64,000 nucleotides of DNA, from positions 17,659,353 through 17,723,352 of the forward strand of contig CM048848.1 in NCBI GenBank assembly GCA_026545225.1, read 5' to 3'. This document shows, piece by piece, positions 9,151-20,829 of this stretch. Position numbers and translations under genes: made by a program. Every line of letters starts with the position of its first letter. Within the stretch, counting starts at the first letter, position 1. Source of the stretch: Cornus controversa (lineage: Eukaryota > Streptophyta > Magnoliopsida > Cornales > Cornaceae). The notes under the pieces are model-generated. The model was not told the DNA's origin. It did no database searches and saw nothing but the letters and a program-made list of their open reading frames with translations.

Positions 9151-9428
9151 GTATGGATGGGATAGATGGGATAGTGCTGATAAATATTTAAATATTATTA
9201 AAATAAGGGTTGGTGCTGATAATTTTGTTTGGTTGGGTGGTCGGGAAGGAAAGAATTCTATTATTATTTTAATAATATACCCCTAAAAATATAAATTATC
9301 ATATTTGAATGAGTATGCTAATGTCTTTTCACTTTCATCTAACAAATATCCAAATTTCTCTCTCCTACTCCACCCACTTTTGGATGAAAGTAAAATGGTG
9401 GGCCCAATGGGATGTCTCACCCCTTCTC
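9151..9428. other. Intergenic, no gene recognised
   Basis: AT-rich spacer between the tandem array and the LINE-B target duplication. Nothing recognisable. Confidence 0.5.
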
Positions 9429-9673
9429 TCATCCTCCTTTTTTTTTTTTTTTTTTTTTTGATAAGTATAGATTTTTTAGAAAGCACCAAGAAGAAGGGAG
9501 GGGCGACCCTTGAGCAAGAACCAATTACAAGGCAAAGGAATATAAGAAGTCAACCATTTCTCCCATGGAGTTACAAGATTTATCTTGAACCCAATAAGAA
9601 AGTGTACAAAGAATTGTGAATTTAAGCATCCCATTAAGAGTCTCTTCGTCATCAAACGTTCTTCAGTTCCGCT

Positions 9674-12456
9674 CTATCCACAAGCACTACCACACGCACA
9701 GGGGTTCACAATGATCCGTTGTCGTATCCTCAAATTGTCAAGCGTCAAGATCCTTCTATGAACGGAGGTCCATCCGAAGAAGGGGGCCTTAGTGTGCCAC
9801 ACAGTCTTCCATGGGAAAGTCGTCCCTTCAAACCCGAAAATACTCTTGTTGAAGGATCTCACCTCGAAGCTCTTTGGAGAGGGTATCCATATCATTGAAT
9901 CTTCCCTCTTGTTATTCACAGCTTGGAGATAGAGCGACTCCAAAAAATGAATGGCATCCTTGGTCTCCCAGTCCTGAAGATTTCTCGTGAACCCAACATC
10001 CCATAGTGTTCTTCCACTATCAAGATGGTAGCAGTAAGAGACAAAGGTGTGGCAGTTGCGCGAGATCCGATAGAGACTATGAAAAAGTTGAGCCAAAGGC
10101 CTTTTACCACACCACCAGTCATCAATATTTCTGTCATTCCCGACCTTGAATTTTATGTATTTGGAAAACTCTGGCCACCCTTTTCGGATTGACTTCCAGA
10201 CACCAACTCTTGCACCAACCCTCGCAGGAGTCCTTACCTCCCTAGAGCACCACCCTCCACTCTCTTCCCCATATCTACTAAGGATGAGCCTCCTCCAGAG
10301 CCTCTGCCTCTCTTTCCCAAATCTCCACAACCACTTCCCAAGCCCCTTATTGAAGGCTCTCAACGGCAAATACAAATACGTGATTGGGAGGGAATCGACA
10401 CCACAATCCAGAATGTCATCTAAGACCATGATATTTGGCACAACTCCCACCAGAACCAACACACTGTTTCCGACATTGATTCGAAGCCCTGAAATTGCTT
10501 GGAAGCAAATCAACACACACCTCAAATATCTCTCTGAGATTCTTCCGCATCGCGAAACACAACAGTATCATATGCGAACAGCAAATGGGAGATTTCAATC
10601 CGATTGGCGGCGTCTCTGCCCACCCTGAATCCTGTAATGAATCCCAGTTCAACTATTTTTCTCATCAACCTGCGAAGGCTCTCCATCACAATTAGAAATA
10701 GGAAGGGGGATAACGGATCTCCCTGTCAGAGCCCGAGAGCTACTGTAGAAACCCAATGGGGATCCATTCACAAGCACTAAAAAATGAACTGTGGATATAC
10801 AGAACTCGATCCACCTCCTCCGCCTTTTCCCAAACCCCATCCTTTCTAGCAAATAAAGCAAGAAGCTCCAAATTACATGATCGAAGGCCTTCTCAATGTC
10901 CATCTTGCACAAAATTCCTGGAACCCTATTTCTCATTCTAGAATCTACACACTTACTAGCAATAAGAGCAGAGTCTAAAATCTGGCATCCTCTTACGAAG
11001 GCACTTTGGGGGTCCGAAATAAGGCCATCCATAACGCCGCTCAATCTCGAAACTAAAAGTTTAGCGATAAGTTTGTAAATGCATCCCACCAAACTAATAG
11101 GTCTAAAGTCCCAAACATAAGTAGCGCCTCCCTTCTTTGGAATGAGGGCTACGAAGGAGGAGGCATTCAAGCTTTTCTCGAACTGACAATGGGAGTGAAA
11201 AGTATGAAAAGTGCCCATCACCATTTCCTTTACCACCTCCCAATTTTTGAGAAGGAAACAGGATGTAAAGCGATCTGGCCTTGGCGCTTTGTTTGCTTTG
11301 CAGAGCCAACAAAACCTCTTCCTTGCTAAAGGCCTCTCCAGGCCTTCTCGTCTCTCCTCTGGTAATCTATCAAACGATAGCCCGTCAAGCTGATGTCTCC
11401 AGCTAAACTCTTCCGTGTACAGTCTCTAGTAGAATGATGACACTCCTGTTCCCACTTCTTCCGCACTGCTAAGAACCTCCTCGTCAACAATGATCCTCCC
11501 AATATGGTTGTTTCTCCGATGAGCATTTGCAAGCGGATGGAAGATTCTTGAGTTTCTGTCCCCTTCTTTCAACTAAATGGCCCTGTATTTCTATCGCCAC
11601 GAAATCTCCTTCGAAATCGCTCTCTCATAAATCTCAGCCTGGCACACCTCTCTCCTCCTCCCCTCCTCCCTTAGCAATTTCCGACATCGTCCTATTTTTC
11701 CTCCATTCCAAGTTCCCAAACACCTCCATATTCCATTTTTTTATGTTCTCTTTCAGTACTCGAAGTTTGGCAACTAGGACGAAACATGGGTTACCAAGCA
11801 CCGCGCATCCCTCCCACCAATCCCGCACTCTTTCCTTAAAGTCCTCAACCTGTAACCACATGTTTTCAAACTTGAACGGAGTTTTCCTCTGTGTGATGCC
11901 CCCATAGTCAATAACTAATGGAGTGTGGTCTGAGGTAACTCTGGTCAAAGCCTCACATTCGGGAATTTCTCCTCCCAATCCCTGGATATAAGGAACCTAT
12001 ACAGTCGAGACAAGGTGGGGGTCTCCCTCCTGCTGGACCATGTGAAAGTAGCCCCTTCCATGGGCATATCTATGAGATGGTGCTCATCAATGAATTTTGA
12101 AAATTGCTCCATGGACGGTGCCCATGCACTCCTGGAAGATCTCTCTGACGGGATTCTGATTGCGTTGAAGTCTCCCCCAATACACCAAGGTAGAGGCCAT
12201 CTCCTTCTCACTGATCCGAGCTCGTCCCACAACAAGTGCCCCTCACTGTCTTCAACTCGGCTATAGACCCCACCCAAGCATTCACCTTGGTCACCCACCT
12301 CTTATTGCACATCACAAGGACTCCCCCCGAGGAGCCTAAGGTATCAAGAACTTCCCACGCCACAAATCTTCGCCCCCACAAGCTTCTGACCACATTATTT
12401 GTGATAGATGCCAATTTTGTTTCCTGCAAGCAAACCACATGAGCATTCCACTTCAT
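9674..12456 (-). pseudogene. LINE-B ORF2: endonuclease, reverse transcriptase, zf-RVT; inactive
   Basis: The endonuclease starts near 12456 (WNAHVVCLQETKL), includes CIGGDFNAIRIPSERSS near 12150 and ends with TSDHTPLVID near 11930. The expected opening motif (WNxRGL) is missing, replaced by a C-rich run at 12472-12480. The reverse transcriptase covers about 11240-10400: DFRPISLVGCIYKLIAKLLV, QSAFVRGCQILDSALIA and KMDIEKAFDHVIW. The RQGDPLSPFL segment near 10715 has its Arg codon changed to TGA. The catalytic FADD motif reads FAYD, because the first Asp codon is TAT at 10570-10572. A zf-RVT-like region follows (9900-9674; VWHTKAPFFGWTSVHRRILT). At least four frameshifts are present. Loss of the metal-binding Asp alone would abolish polymerase activity. 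Confidence 0.85.
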
Positions 12457-12479
12457 GGGAAAACATCAGGTCCCCCCCC

Positions 12480-14570
12480 CTTCTCCTCATCCCTCTTCCT
12501 CCCTCCTTTGACGACCCCGTCTTCCCCTCATAGTTCGGAGATTAGGTTTCGAACCTCCTTTTCTCCTCTTTCAGCGCCAACCCTTATTTTCCCACTATTT
12601 TTCAAATTTTCATGAAAAAACTGTAGCATCCCCTCAGCCTGGCCATGTTATCCTCATAAGACATGCCGAGTAAGTGGCACATAGTTCCTACATTCTCCTG
12701 AACCCAATCTCCCCCTACTCCATTTTCAGAGACAATCAACTCTCCGTGACCTCATTAGGAAGAACTGTCTGTAGAGGACCGCCGACTCTCCATCATACAG
12801 ACTGCCTCCATCCCAAGGAACAATTTCCTGCCCAGTTTTTGTGTCTGTGTCTGATCCACTGTCAGAGCTTCTGCATTCTGAGAAAACAGTAGAGCAAAAG
12901 AAAAGTTGGGACATTCCAGTCCTCTAAGTGCATTGTTTCCATTCAGATCAAAGAACCCAGCCGGCATTCCATTAACCATATTGGCAACTGTAGGTCTAGA
13001 AGATGTACCCGAGTCAACCACCTGTCTCCTTCTCAACATTGGCAGTGCCTTAGCTAGCCCTAATTGACCATCATCTTTAGGTTCAGCAGTACCCACGTGT
13101 CCAGAAGAAGGGGTAGAAGAAAATTTGTGAGAGGAAGTACCTTGTTGGCTAGTGTGCTTCGGAGACCATTTCATGCTCGCCATCTTAGTCACGGGGCGTT
13201 TGGTCCCTTCCTTCCTCGCAACAGTTATTCCATTGCTTCTGTCTCCCTTTTCTGACAGTGCCGCCTCTCGCCATACAACCCTATATTCACAATCATTATC
13301 CCTTCACTTTTGAAGCACCTTCGCGACCCTATTTGAAACCTTCGTACTTTCGAAGACTTGAGAAATTCTGGAGAAAGCAGGGGAATTAGTCGTCCTTGTC
13401 TTGCAGTGGCTCATTACTGCAGTTTCGGAAGTCTTATCCTTTCTCAGGCGTGAGGGACCAGCTTTACGACTAATGGTTTGGGAATGGGCCTGAGGAAAAA
13501 ATTCCTTTGGTCTTATTATTTTGTTGTCTTTGGGCTTTAGTTGAGCCCAATTACTTTCCCCTTTCTTTAGGCCCATAGAGAGAACTTGAGACACCAGCCC
13601 AATTTGCTTTGCCAGAATTTGGGCCTATTGCAAGAGGCTCAAACCTATTTCGCAATTCGGATTTCGGCCCATCAGAATTCAAAAATATTCTATTTCTATG
13701 ATGTGGGTCTCGTTTGCTGAAGGCTGCAACCTGTCTATCAGCAACCATCCCTTCACGTGACCTTGTATATGGCCTCCTCTCACGCACGTGACTAACCAAA
13801 TGTCCCCGTCCTCTTGTTTTAGCTTTCTTCTGTAATTCCCAATGAGAAACAGAGTTCGCTATGGCTTTTCCAGCGTGATGATCCTAGCGTCTCCACCACT
13901 CCTCCTCCGTGATGAGCTTGCTCACATCTCGTCCAACAAGGGAATCATGTTTCGACACAAGTTGGGGTGAAGCTGTTTCCATAAGAGCTACTTTATAGGC
14001 CACCGAATCGTCTTCGACCAAAACAAAGGACAAAACTTCCCCGCCATCAGAGACGACAATTACAACAGTCTTTGAATCCACCGTTTCGTCAAACCTCCGC
14101 ATAAGTCCCCAATGGCGACGAACAGTATCCGGCACCAGAGATGGAGTGGCAGTCTATAGAGAAGCAGACGTCTTTCCTTCCTTTTCTTCATCAGGATGGC
14201 ACAACCCACTCTATAGTACCACATGTCGAGTAGACGCATTGCATCGCCCCAATCTCTCTTTCCTTCTTTCAAAACTCTCCTTGCTTCCTTTTCAAATGGG
14301 AATTGGAAAAGAAGCAGCGAGTCTAGCAAGGGAGTACCTGTAACCCCAGTTGAAATCTTCCAGTTCTTTGAAGCCCATTTCCCGATTCTATCGAGGCAAC
14401 CCACGTCTCTGTTTAACCTTCCGACTAGGCATAAGCGTAGAGCCTCTTTTCGCTGTGCTGTGCTACGGTCATCAATCCTGAAAACATGTCCCCTCTCCGT
14501 CGTTTTGCCTTCAACCTTGCCGGCGCTAGGGCATTCTCGCTATCTCCAAGAAAGATCTTCCCGCCATTGT
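12480..14570 (-). pseudogene. LINE-B ORF1, multiply frameshifted
   Basis: Segments in three frames. 14500-14060 carries RIDDRSTAQRKEALRLCLVG, GCLDRIGKWASKNWKIS, LLLFQFPFEKEARRVLKEGK and LPLHLWCRILFVAIGDLCGG, which is the DUF4283-type RNA-binding region of plant LINE ORF1. 14135-13884 continues with YKVALMETASPQLV. 13799-13304 and 13192-12755 are a low-complexity Ser/Lys-rich tail. No zinc knuckle was recognised, as expected for this LINE group. Stops and frameshifts throughout make it inactive. Confidence 0.7.
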
Positions 14571-14765
14571 CAAACCTGGTTGGACTTATTGGAGCTCGAA
14601 GTCAAACCTGAGAGGCAACAAATAGTTGGAGTTTCGCTGGAGAAGACGAAGAAGCAAAATCTAGGGTTTCTTCTAGGGTTTATGCCTGAAGAAATTTGAG
14701 AGAACATGGAAGATATCGATTGGAGAAGAGTTACTGAAGGTGATACACAAAATCATCCTCCTTTT

Positions 14766-15889
14766 CCTCTCTCTTCTATCGGAAACTTGTTTCATCACTC
14801 ATCTATTCCCTCCTACAAAGTGACAAATTAATGAAAGAAGAAAGAGAATGGATTTAGTACAAATGATATCAAACTACTTTTAGAGCGCTCTACAATTCTT
14901 AGAGTAAATTTTGGAGAACTCGGAATTATTGAAACAATTTGGGCTTGAAGGTATAACGGTACTGGAACAATTAAGAGTCCTAATAGTTTTTTTAGAAGTA
15001 AATGTCTTTAGAAGCCAAGAAATTAGATAATTTTTGTTATAAGTTTAAATAACGTAAGATCTCTATTCTCAGCACTAATAGCATAATACTAGAGAAGAAG
15101 GAACAACTAAGAGAAATGAGATTGGAACAAATTTGACTATTTAATTTGTTTTTATATTAGTTCTTAATTTTTTGACTTTGTTCTCTCAGTGCAAGTTGAT
15201 TGTACTTACGTTTGTGTTGATTGCATCTTTCAAATGTGGATTTAATAGTTTTTTTTTAAAAATATCTATGTTCTTATCACAAGTTTTACTGTTAGATTTA
15301 CTGCTGTTTTTAGACGATTATTGATGGCCCATTTGTGATATATCCCTAAAGATTAGTGGATTAATGAAACATTAAACACTCACTAATCCTTAGCAAGGGA
15401 ATTGCAAAATTGTTAAGATATTAATGCAGAGAATAATTTCTTGACCCTTAAATCTTTCTTAACATTTAATACCATCTAGAAGTTAATTTAACTTGCTAAG
15501 GTTGCGTGGTCAAGTAATGAGGGCGAGCTTAAACACTCGAATTTCTAAATTGGAATGTTGATTTGTCTTCCGAAGTCCTAATTTTTTCTTTGGGCTGGGG
15601 AGGCCGCACATTCTAATATCTTGGTTTCTTTCTCTTTCTGTCTCTATTAGACACAAAAACTAAATGGTTTAAAAATATGTGACGGTGTACTACCTACCTC
15701 CCTCTCTCTGTCTATGACTTTCTTTCTAATTGCATTTGTTCTGCACTTTTCTCAAATTTGTGTTTAATTGGTTTTGCTTTGAATTGAACTTTTCTTTTGG
15801 AAGTAAATAGTATAAATTGATGTGATTTTCCTTTTTATACTTGCCCATCATTTTTTGCTTACTGATTTGTGGTGTTTTTCTTTCTTCTT
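14766..15889. other. Intergenic within left arm, no gene recognised
   Basis: AT-rich, mirrored at about 61950-63070. No coding exon or terminal repeat recognised. Confidence 0.5.
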
Positions 15890-18800
15890 GTTTTCTAGGA
15901 AGATGATCCCATTGCCGCTCTTGGCTACATCAGTCAAATTTCTATTCCAATTCACAAGACAAAGCAAGTGGGAATTTGGCCCTCGGCTCAAATCAAGTTT
16001 TGATAGAAGGAGGGAGTCCCACAACTTTCTCCTAAGCATTTACTTTATGCATATTTTTTTATATTATTGTTTCAAGTTCCATGTTTGTTTAATAAAATAA
16101 CTTTGGATAATATTTCTTCACGTGTTTTAAATATTCCCGCTACTTTTACTTGATAAAAATGTAGATAATATGTCCATTTGGGTAGCATTTTTATGCCCAC
16201 AAGTATATTTTTCAAGATGCCATAAAGGGAAAGTTGTGGTCCTTAGGATGTCTCCCAACCCACCTCCCGAAGCATTAGAAAGATAGAATAACAACTTAGG
16301 TCAGCTCAACCCTTAGCCAAGGCTAGGGTTGTTTCCAAACCCTTTTATATGTTTTTAGGAGCCAATGAGACCCTTCCGGTTACTTTGAGTTCGGTACAAA
16401 CAAGTGAGGATCATATGAGGGGGGTGATGTTAAATTTCTTCGAGCAATATGGCATCGGGTGAACCTTGAATTGAAGTCAGTTTTTTGTCTAGCCTAGACG
16501 TTAAACTTGGCAACTTTGGGGTATTTTGTATATTAGTTTGATTTTCTTTTATTTCTCTCTTGCATTATTCTTTCATGTTTTTCTTTATTTTTATTTGAAG
16601 AATAGGTGCTTTTTAATGTGTTTTTTTTAGTGTGCAACGTAGCGGAGGTTGGGAGATGGACATGGGAGATCTATCTCTCAAAAGGGCAGAACAAGGGGGT
16701 CTCGGTCGACCTTGGGCGACGGACCCCTAAGTGTCTGGAAAAAAATTCAAAAAAAAATTCTCCCAATTTGTCGATTGCCCAATCACAAAAAAAAAAAATT
16801 CTCCCATTCATGTTAGATGCATTTGCTTATTTTATTTTATTTTCTTCTATTATTTGTTTTCCTTATTCTTTTCCCATTCATTTCACTTGGTCGTTGGAGT
16901 ATAGTGGTTTTTTTTTATAGGTGGTTGCATCTAAGTTTGGGAGAGTGCTTGCATTACTTTCATGCTATTGGGTTGCTTTATTTTCTTGCCACTTTTTCGT
17001 GTTCATGGTACTATCGTTCTCACCCGCATCTTTGTTTCTATTTAATGTGTACAGTTTAAGTTTGGAGACAAGGCGATGCCTTTTGGAGGGAAATTTTTAT
17101 GAAGTCTGTCTCGTTTCTAGGAATTTTTGGTTGTTCTTTTTATAGTTTTTTTTATTATTTTCATTTGTTTTGTTTTTAGTTAAGATGTTTTTACGTTAAT
17201 CAAGGGTTTAATACTTTATGTAGGTGTTTGACTTGCACTTCTTGGGTATGTTTTAAATTTTTAGAAACTGTGGTTTGAATTTAGTGGTTTTAATCATTGT
17301 TTGCATTGACATGCCTTGGGGTGATTGGTTTTAGTTTCCTCTCATGCACAGACACACTAACATAATCTTGTAGGGTATAAACTTTGGCTCTGAGTTGTTG
17401 GATTACATATACTTGATAGTAATTAGTATCCCTTGAGAATGAATAACGATAACGTGTTTTACTTGACTTCAAAAAAAAAAAAAAAAAAGATGTGATGAAT
17501 AGCAAATCAATTTGATTCTTTTCATGAGTAACCGGGCCTCTATGCCTCAGGAAGCACGGAGTGTTCGCGTCAAAAGTGAAAGGGTGAGAAAAGATGAGCA
17601 TTGGTTGTCTTGGTTTGTAGCCTGGTTGATTCGAGTTATTAGGTTCTTCGGGGTGTCTTAAAACCTAGTGCCCTAAAGCCATCTGGTTTGGGAGTCACTG
17701 ACTGAAAGCTTGCTACATGGATCTTCCAGAAAGCTTAATAGACCAAGACATTGCACAATTAATAAATCAATGAAAAAAAAAGAAAAGAAAAAAAGAAGTC
17801 TTGTATTAATGTGTTTTACTTGACTTCAAAAAAAAAAAAAAATATGTGATGAATAGCAAATCAATTTGATCCTTTTCATGAGTAACCGGGCCTCTATGCC
17901 TCAGGAAGCACGGAGTGTTCGCGTCAAAAGTGAAAGGGTGAGAAAAGATGAGCATTGGTTGACTTGGTTTGTAACCTGGTTGATTCGAGTTATTAGGTTC
18001 TTCGGGGTATCTTAAAACCTAGTGCCCTAAAGCCATCTGGTTTGGGAGTCACTGACTGAAAGCTTGCTACATGGATCTTCCAGAGAACTTAATAGACCAA
18101 GACATTGCACAACTAATAAATCAATGAAAAAAAAAAAAAAAGTCTTGTATTCATGTTTTTGAGTATGAATTCAATAAAGGGAGCTAGTGAGTTGAAGGGA
18201 TATGTGACTTAATATATTCGGAGCTGGGTTATGCCACATGAGAGGACTGTTAGTTCACTTTTCACGAGGGAGCTAAAGTTGGTTCCTTTGAGATGTGTTG
18301 ATGTAAATTATGCATGGGGACCACTGCTTTGAATTATGGAATTTAAAGATTTGAAAGTATTCTTGAATGCAAGTCTTGTAACTATATATTGTAGTCCTCT
18401 TCTTGATTAATCTTTAAACAAAAATTTTGAATGTTTGTGGGTAGCATTTCTGGGACCTCACTAGACTGTAACTCATCCACTAGGGGTAACCTAGGGGTTA
18501 AAAGGCTTGTTGCATATGCTAAATGCAATCGTTTCTCCCACGAAAGAGGAGTTGGGTAGTTTAGTTAGGGCTTAGTTAATTTTTTTTTATTGCGGTTTTA
18601 TTTTGTTTTATTGCTAAGGGACTAGCAACATGAAAGCTTGGGGGTGTGATAGGTGTAGAATGTTACGCATTCTAACCTTTTAATTTGCATATTTTACTTG
18701 CTTAGTATTACATTATTTGTGATTTTACTTCGACCAAATGTTTAAAAACTCATAGTCAATTCCTTGCAAAATATCTTATTAGAAAAATCTTTTCAAATTT

Positions 18801-19250
18801 TAAGTTCAGTTTTCCAAGAATCATTCACAATTTTCAAAACATCTTTGGCCAAGACTCTTCTCAAATTGCTTTTAAAAGCTCTTTTCAAATTACTCCTATG
18901 TTTCTTTCAAAGTCATATATGAACAACCCATATTCTCGTATTCGGCCCTTGGGGCGAACTGCATTTCGACTTGATTCCCATCACGCCACTCATGCCTGGG
19001 AAAGATAGGCAGCCCATATTTCATTTGGGTTCGGTCATACCATTATTTACTTCACTATTTTCTCGACCTTTCATATAAACATTTACTTCACTATTTAACT
19101 ATTTATTTTTGAAACCAATCATACCTTTATTTTGGTCTATTTTTATAATATATGAATACTCTCTATGTTCGTGAAAATTAAACTACTCGTGTTCAAGTGC
19201 ATGATTTCTTAGTTCTAGTTAATTGTGAATGTGCTCATTACAGAAAATAG
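15890..19250 (+). mobile_element. LTR-retrotransposon remnant (Ty3/gypsy Tat-like), left-arm copy
   Basis: No pol domain is visible, but several parts look like the non-coding 3' region of a Tat-type gypsy element. There is a G-rich ATGAGGGGGGTGATG at 16417-16431, and an internal 354-bp tandem duplication (17455-18165). The polypurine-like AAGCTTGGGGGTG at 18635-18646 is directly followed by TGATAGG, a typical LTR start. After it comes LTR-like text including GGGCGAACTGCATTTCGACT (18953-18972). The LTR end was not located. Parts at 16430-16480 and 16820-17090 are shared with the remnant at 2390-3300. Mirrored at about 58590-61945. Confidence 0.5.
17455..18165 (+). repeat. 354-bp tandem duplication, left-arm copy
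   Basis: Two adjacent units, each beginning with GTTTTACTTGACTTC and an A run, then TGTGATGAATAGCAAATC (at 17491 and 17845), CCGGGCCTCTATGCCTCAGG, and ending in AATAAATCAATG plus an A run. The units differ at a few positions. The same pair is present in the right arm, so the duplication predates the palindrome. Confidence 0.9.
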
Positions 19251-19636
19251 GACTAATGATTCTTATAATTGATATCATCTCACTACTTCTGGTTCCTTCT
19301 AGTTTCTTTATTGGGCCCATTTTGGATTATGAATTTCTTCCTTCAAATGTTTTGTTGAATCTAATGGATCCAATCAGCATGCTGCCATCTTAGTGTAAAA
19401 ACATTTTTTTGGTTAGGTAAATATTGTTGTTCACACACCTTGACAATACCCATTGTGAGCTCGGGGAGGATAAGTTATACCAACTGGCCCAATGGCTTGG
19501 TGAATAAAGTAGTAGCATTTCTTGTATTTTTCTTGTTAACAATTGTTTGAGAAATAAATTTTGCACTCGAGCAATTTACTTCTATGATTCTTTTATCTTC
19601 TTGAACAGATCTTTAATTATTTAGGTCATATCTACT

Positions 19637-20716
19637 TTGATGGGACTTCTTGTTTTCTTGGCCATTGCAATTTTTTTTATTGCCATTTCTGGAATTGTTT
19701 TCCAGTGGTTTTATGGAAGCTTTTGGACAACAACACGCATTATCTTCTTTGGAAGTAATCTTCTTGACCTTTCTTTTAATGTAGGAACTATCATCTATGT
19801 TCGTCTCTATGTTAATTTTTCTTCCAACTGCACTGAGCTATGAATGTCTTGCACTGTTCATAACTAGTGTGTATTCTATATATTGTGCATGGAGTTATGT
19901 TGGATGGATTGGTTACTTTTGGGTTTGAATCTCTCTTTTAGATTTAGTAATGCTCTAATATTCTTCTTGAAAAATATTGTAAACGAGCATGGAAGGCCCA
20001 ACGCTACCCCTGAAACAGCTGGTGTGCAAGGCTGTCTCGTCTTTTCCTATGGTGAATCCTCTGAAATGGGGTTTTGTCAATCAGCTGATCGTAGCTCAGG
20101 AGTGCCTTCAACTAGTGGGACTGATTCTGAAATAATATTTGAAGATGAAGTTGTTCGCTTGTTAAACGGTATATATCACAATTTAACATCGGGTTTTTCT
20201 AAATGTTTCTGTACTAATGCGTAAATATAGGAAAAATGTTGGATAAAGTTATTTAATTATTTATTTTTTGCCGGAATGCATCACTGTGACTCGTATTTGC
20301 AACAACTGTTTTTCTTATAGTAGATTGTTCTTTTATGAAATTCAGTGGTGTTTCTTGTAGCTTACCAATGGATTATTTTCTTTTGGATATGTGGCATTTC
20401 TTGGTATAACTCTATATTATATTAAAAAAAGTGGTAAAGATTTTTTAAACAAGCTTTTTGGTTTGGTTATCAGGCAATGCTGGTCAATCCTGAAAAAAAT
20501 ATGGGTAATGAAAAAGTGGCTGAAGCTTTTAAGAAGCTTCAAAACACATATGAGGTGAGCTTTTTGACTTCCATTTTTATCCTTTTTAAAATACATTTTT
20601 TTTGTATTTTCTGGTTTGATACATAGGTTATCTTTTTCCAGGTTCTACTTTATTCTTTTAAGGGAAAACCATATGATGATGAATTGAGGAAGGAGGAGCT
20701 GCTAAACTATTTCTGT
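19637..20716 (+). pseudogene. DnaJ-domain membrane-type protein pseudogene, left-arm copy
   Basis: Segments in order: a hydrophobic segment MGLLVFLAIAIFFIAISGIV then FQWFYGSFW (19637-19730); YCAW/WMDWLLLGLNLSFRFSNALI and FFLKN (about 19890-19985); a Ser-rich linker EMGFCQSADRSSGVPSTSGT then DSEIIFEDEVVRLLN; J-domain helix II AMLVNPEKNMGNEKVAEAFK (20474-20553); and helix IV YDDELRKEELLNYF (20642-20716). This matches a family of plant DnaJ proteins with N-terminal membrane segments. Intron borders are kept (CAG before 20474, CAG before 20642). Frameshifts occur near 19745, 19880 and 20200. The HPD motif, essential for stimulating Hsp70, reads NPE here. The right-arm copy reads NPD. Confidence 0.82.
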
Positions 20717-20829
20717 AGGTTTGCATATCTATCTTGCTCCCATTTCCCATCTTCTTATAGTTCACTGATGCATTAGTATGCATTCTTTGGTTATCTTAGA
20801 TAGATAACATCAATCTCAAGCATTCTCTA

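Larger units (their letters stand above)
9442..14752 (-). mobile_element. L1-type LINE (LINE-B), near full length, heavily mutated
   Basis: Minus-strand element with its poly(A) tail visible as a T run (9438-9459) and its 5' end near 14752. A likely target duplication, TCATCCTCC plus up to four T, lies at 9429-9441 and 14753-14765. ORF1 (about 14570-12480) and ORF2 (about 12460-9674) are both in several frames. It is a different L1 family from LINE-A and LINE-C: the ORF1 signature is LCLVGRLNR and LPLHLW...IGDLCGG, and the endonuclease begins VVCLQETK. The first 918 bases of the element (14752-13835) are repeated in mirror image at 63079-64000, so it was already in place when the palindrome formed. 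Confidence 0.88.

Noticed and set aside
17290-17601. 103-residue frame identical but for two residues at 60234-60545
   Set aside because: It spans a homopolymer (poly-Phe) and lies inside the non-coding tandem duplication; its conservation reflects recent arm similarity.
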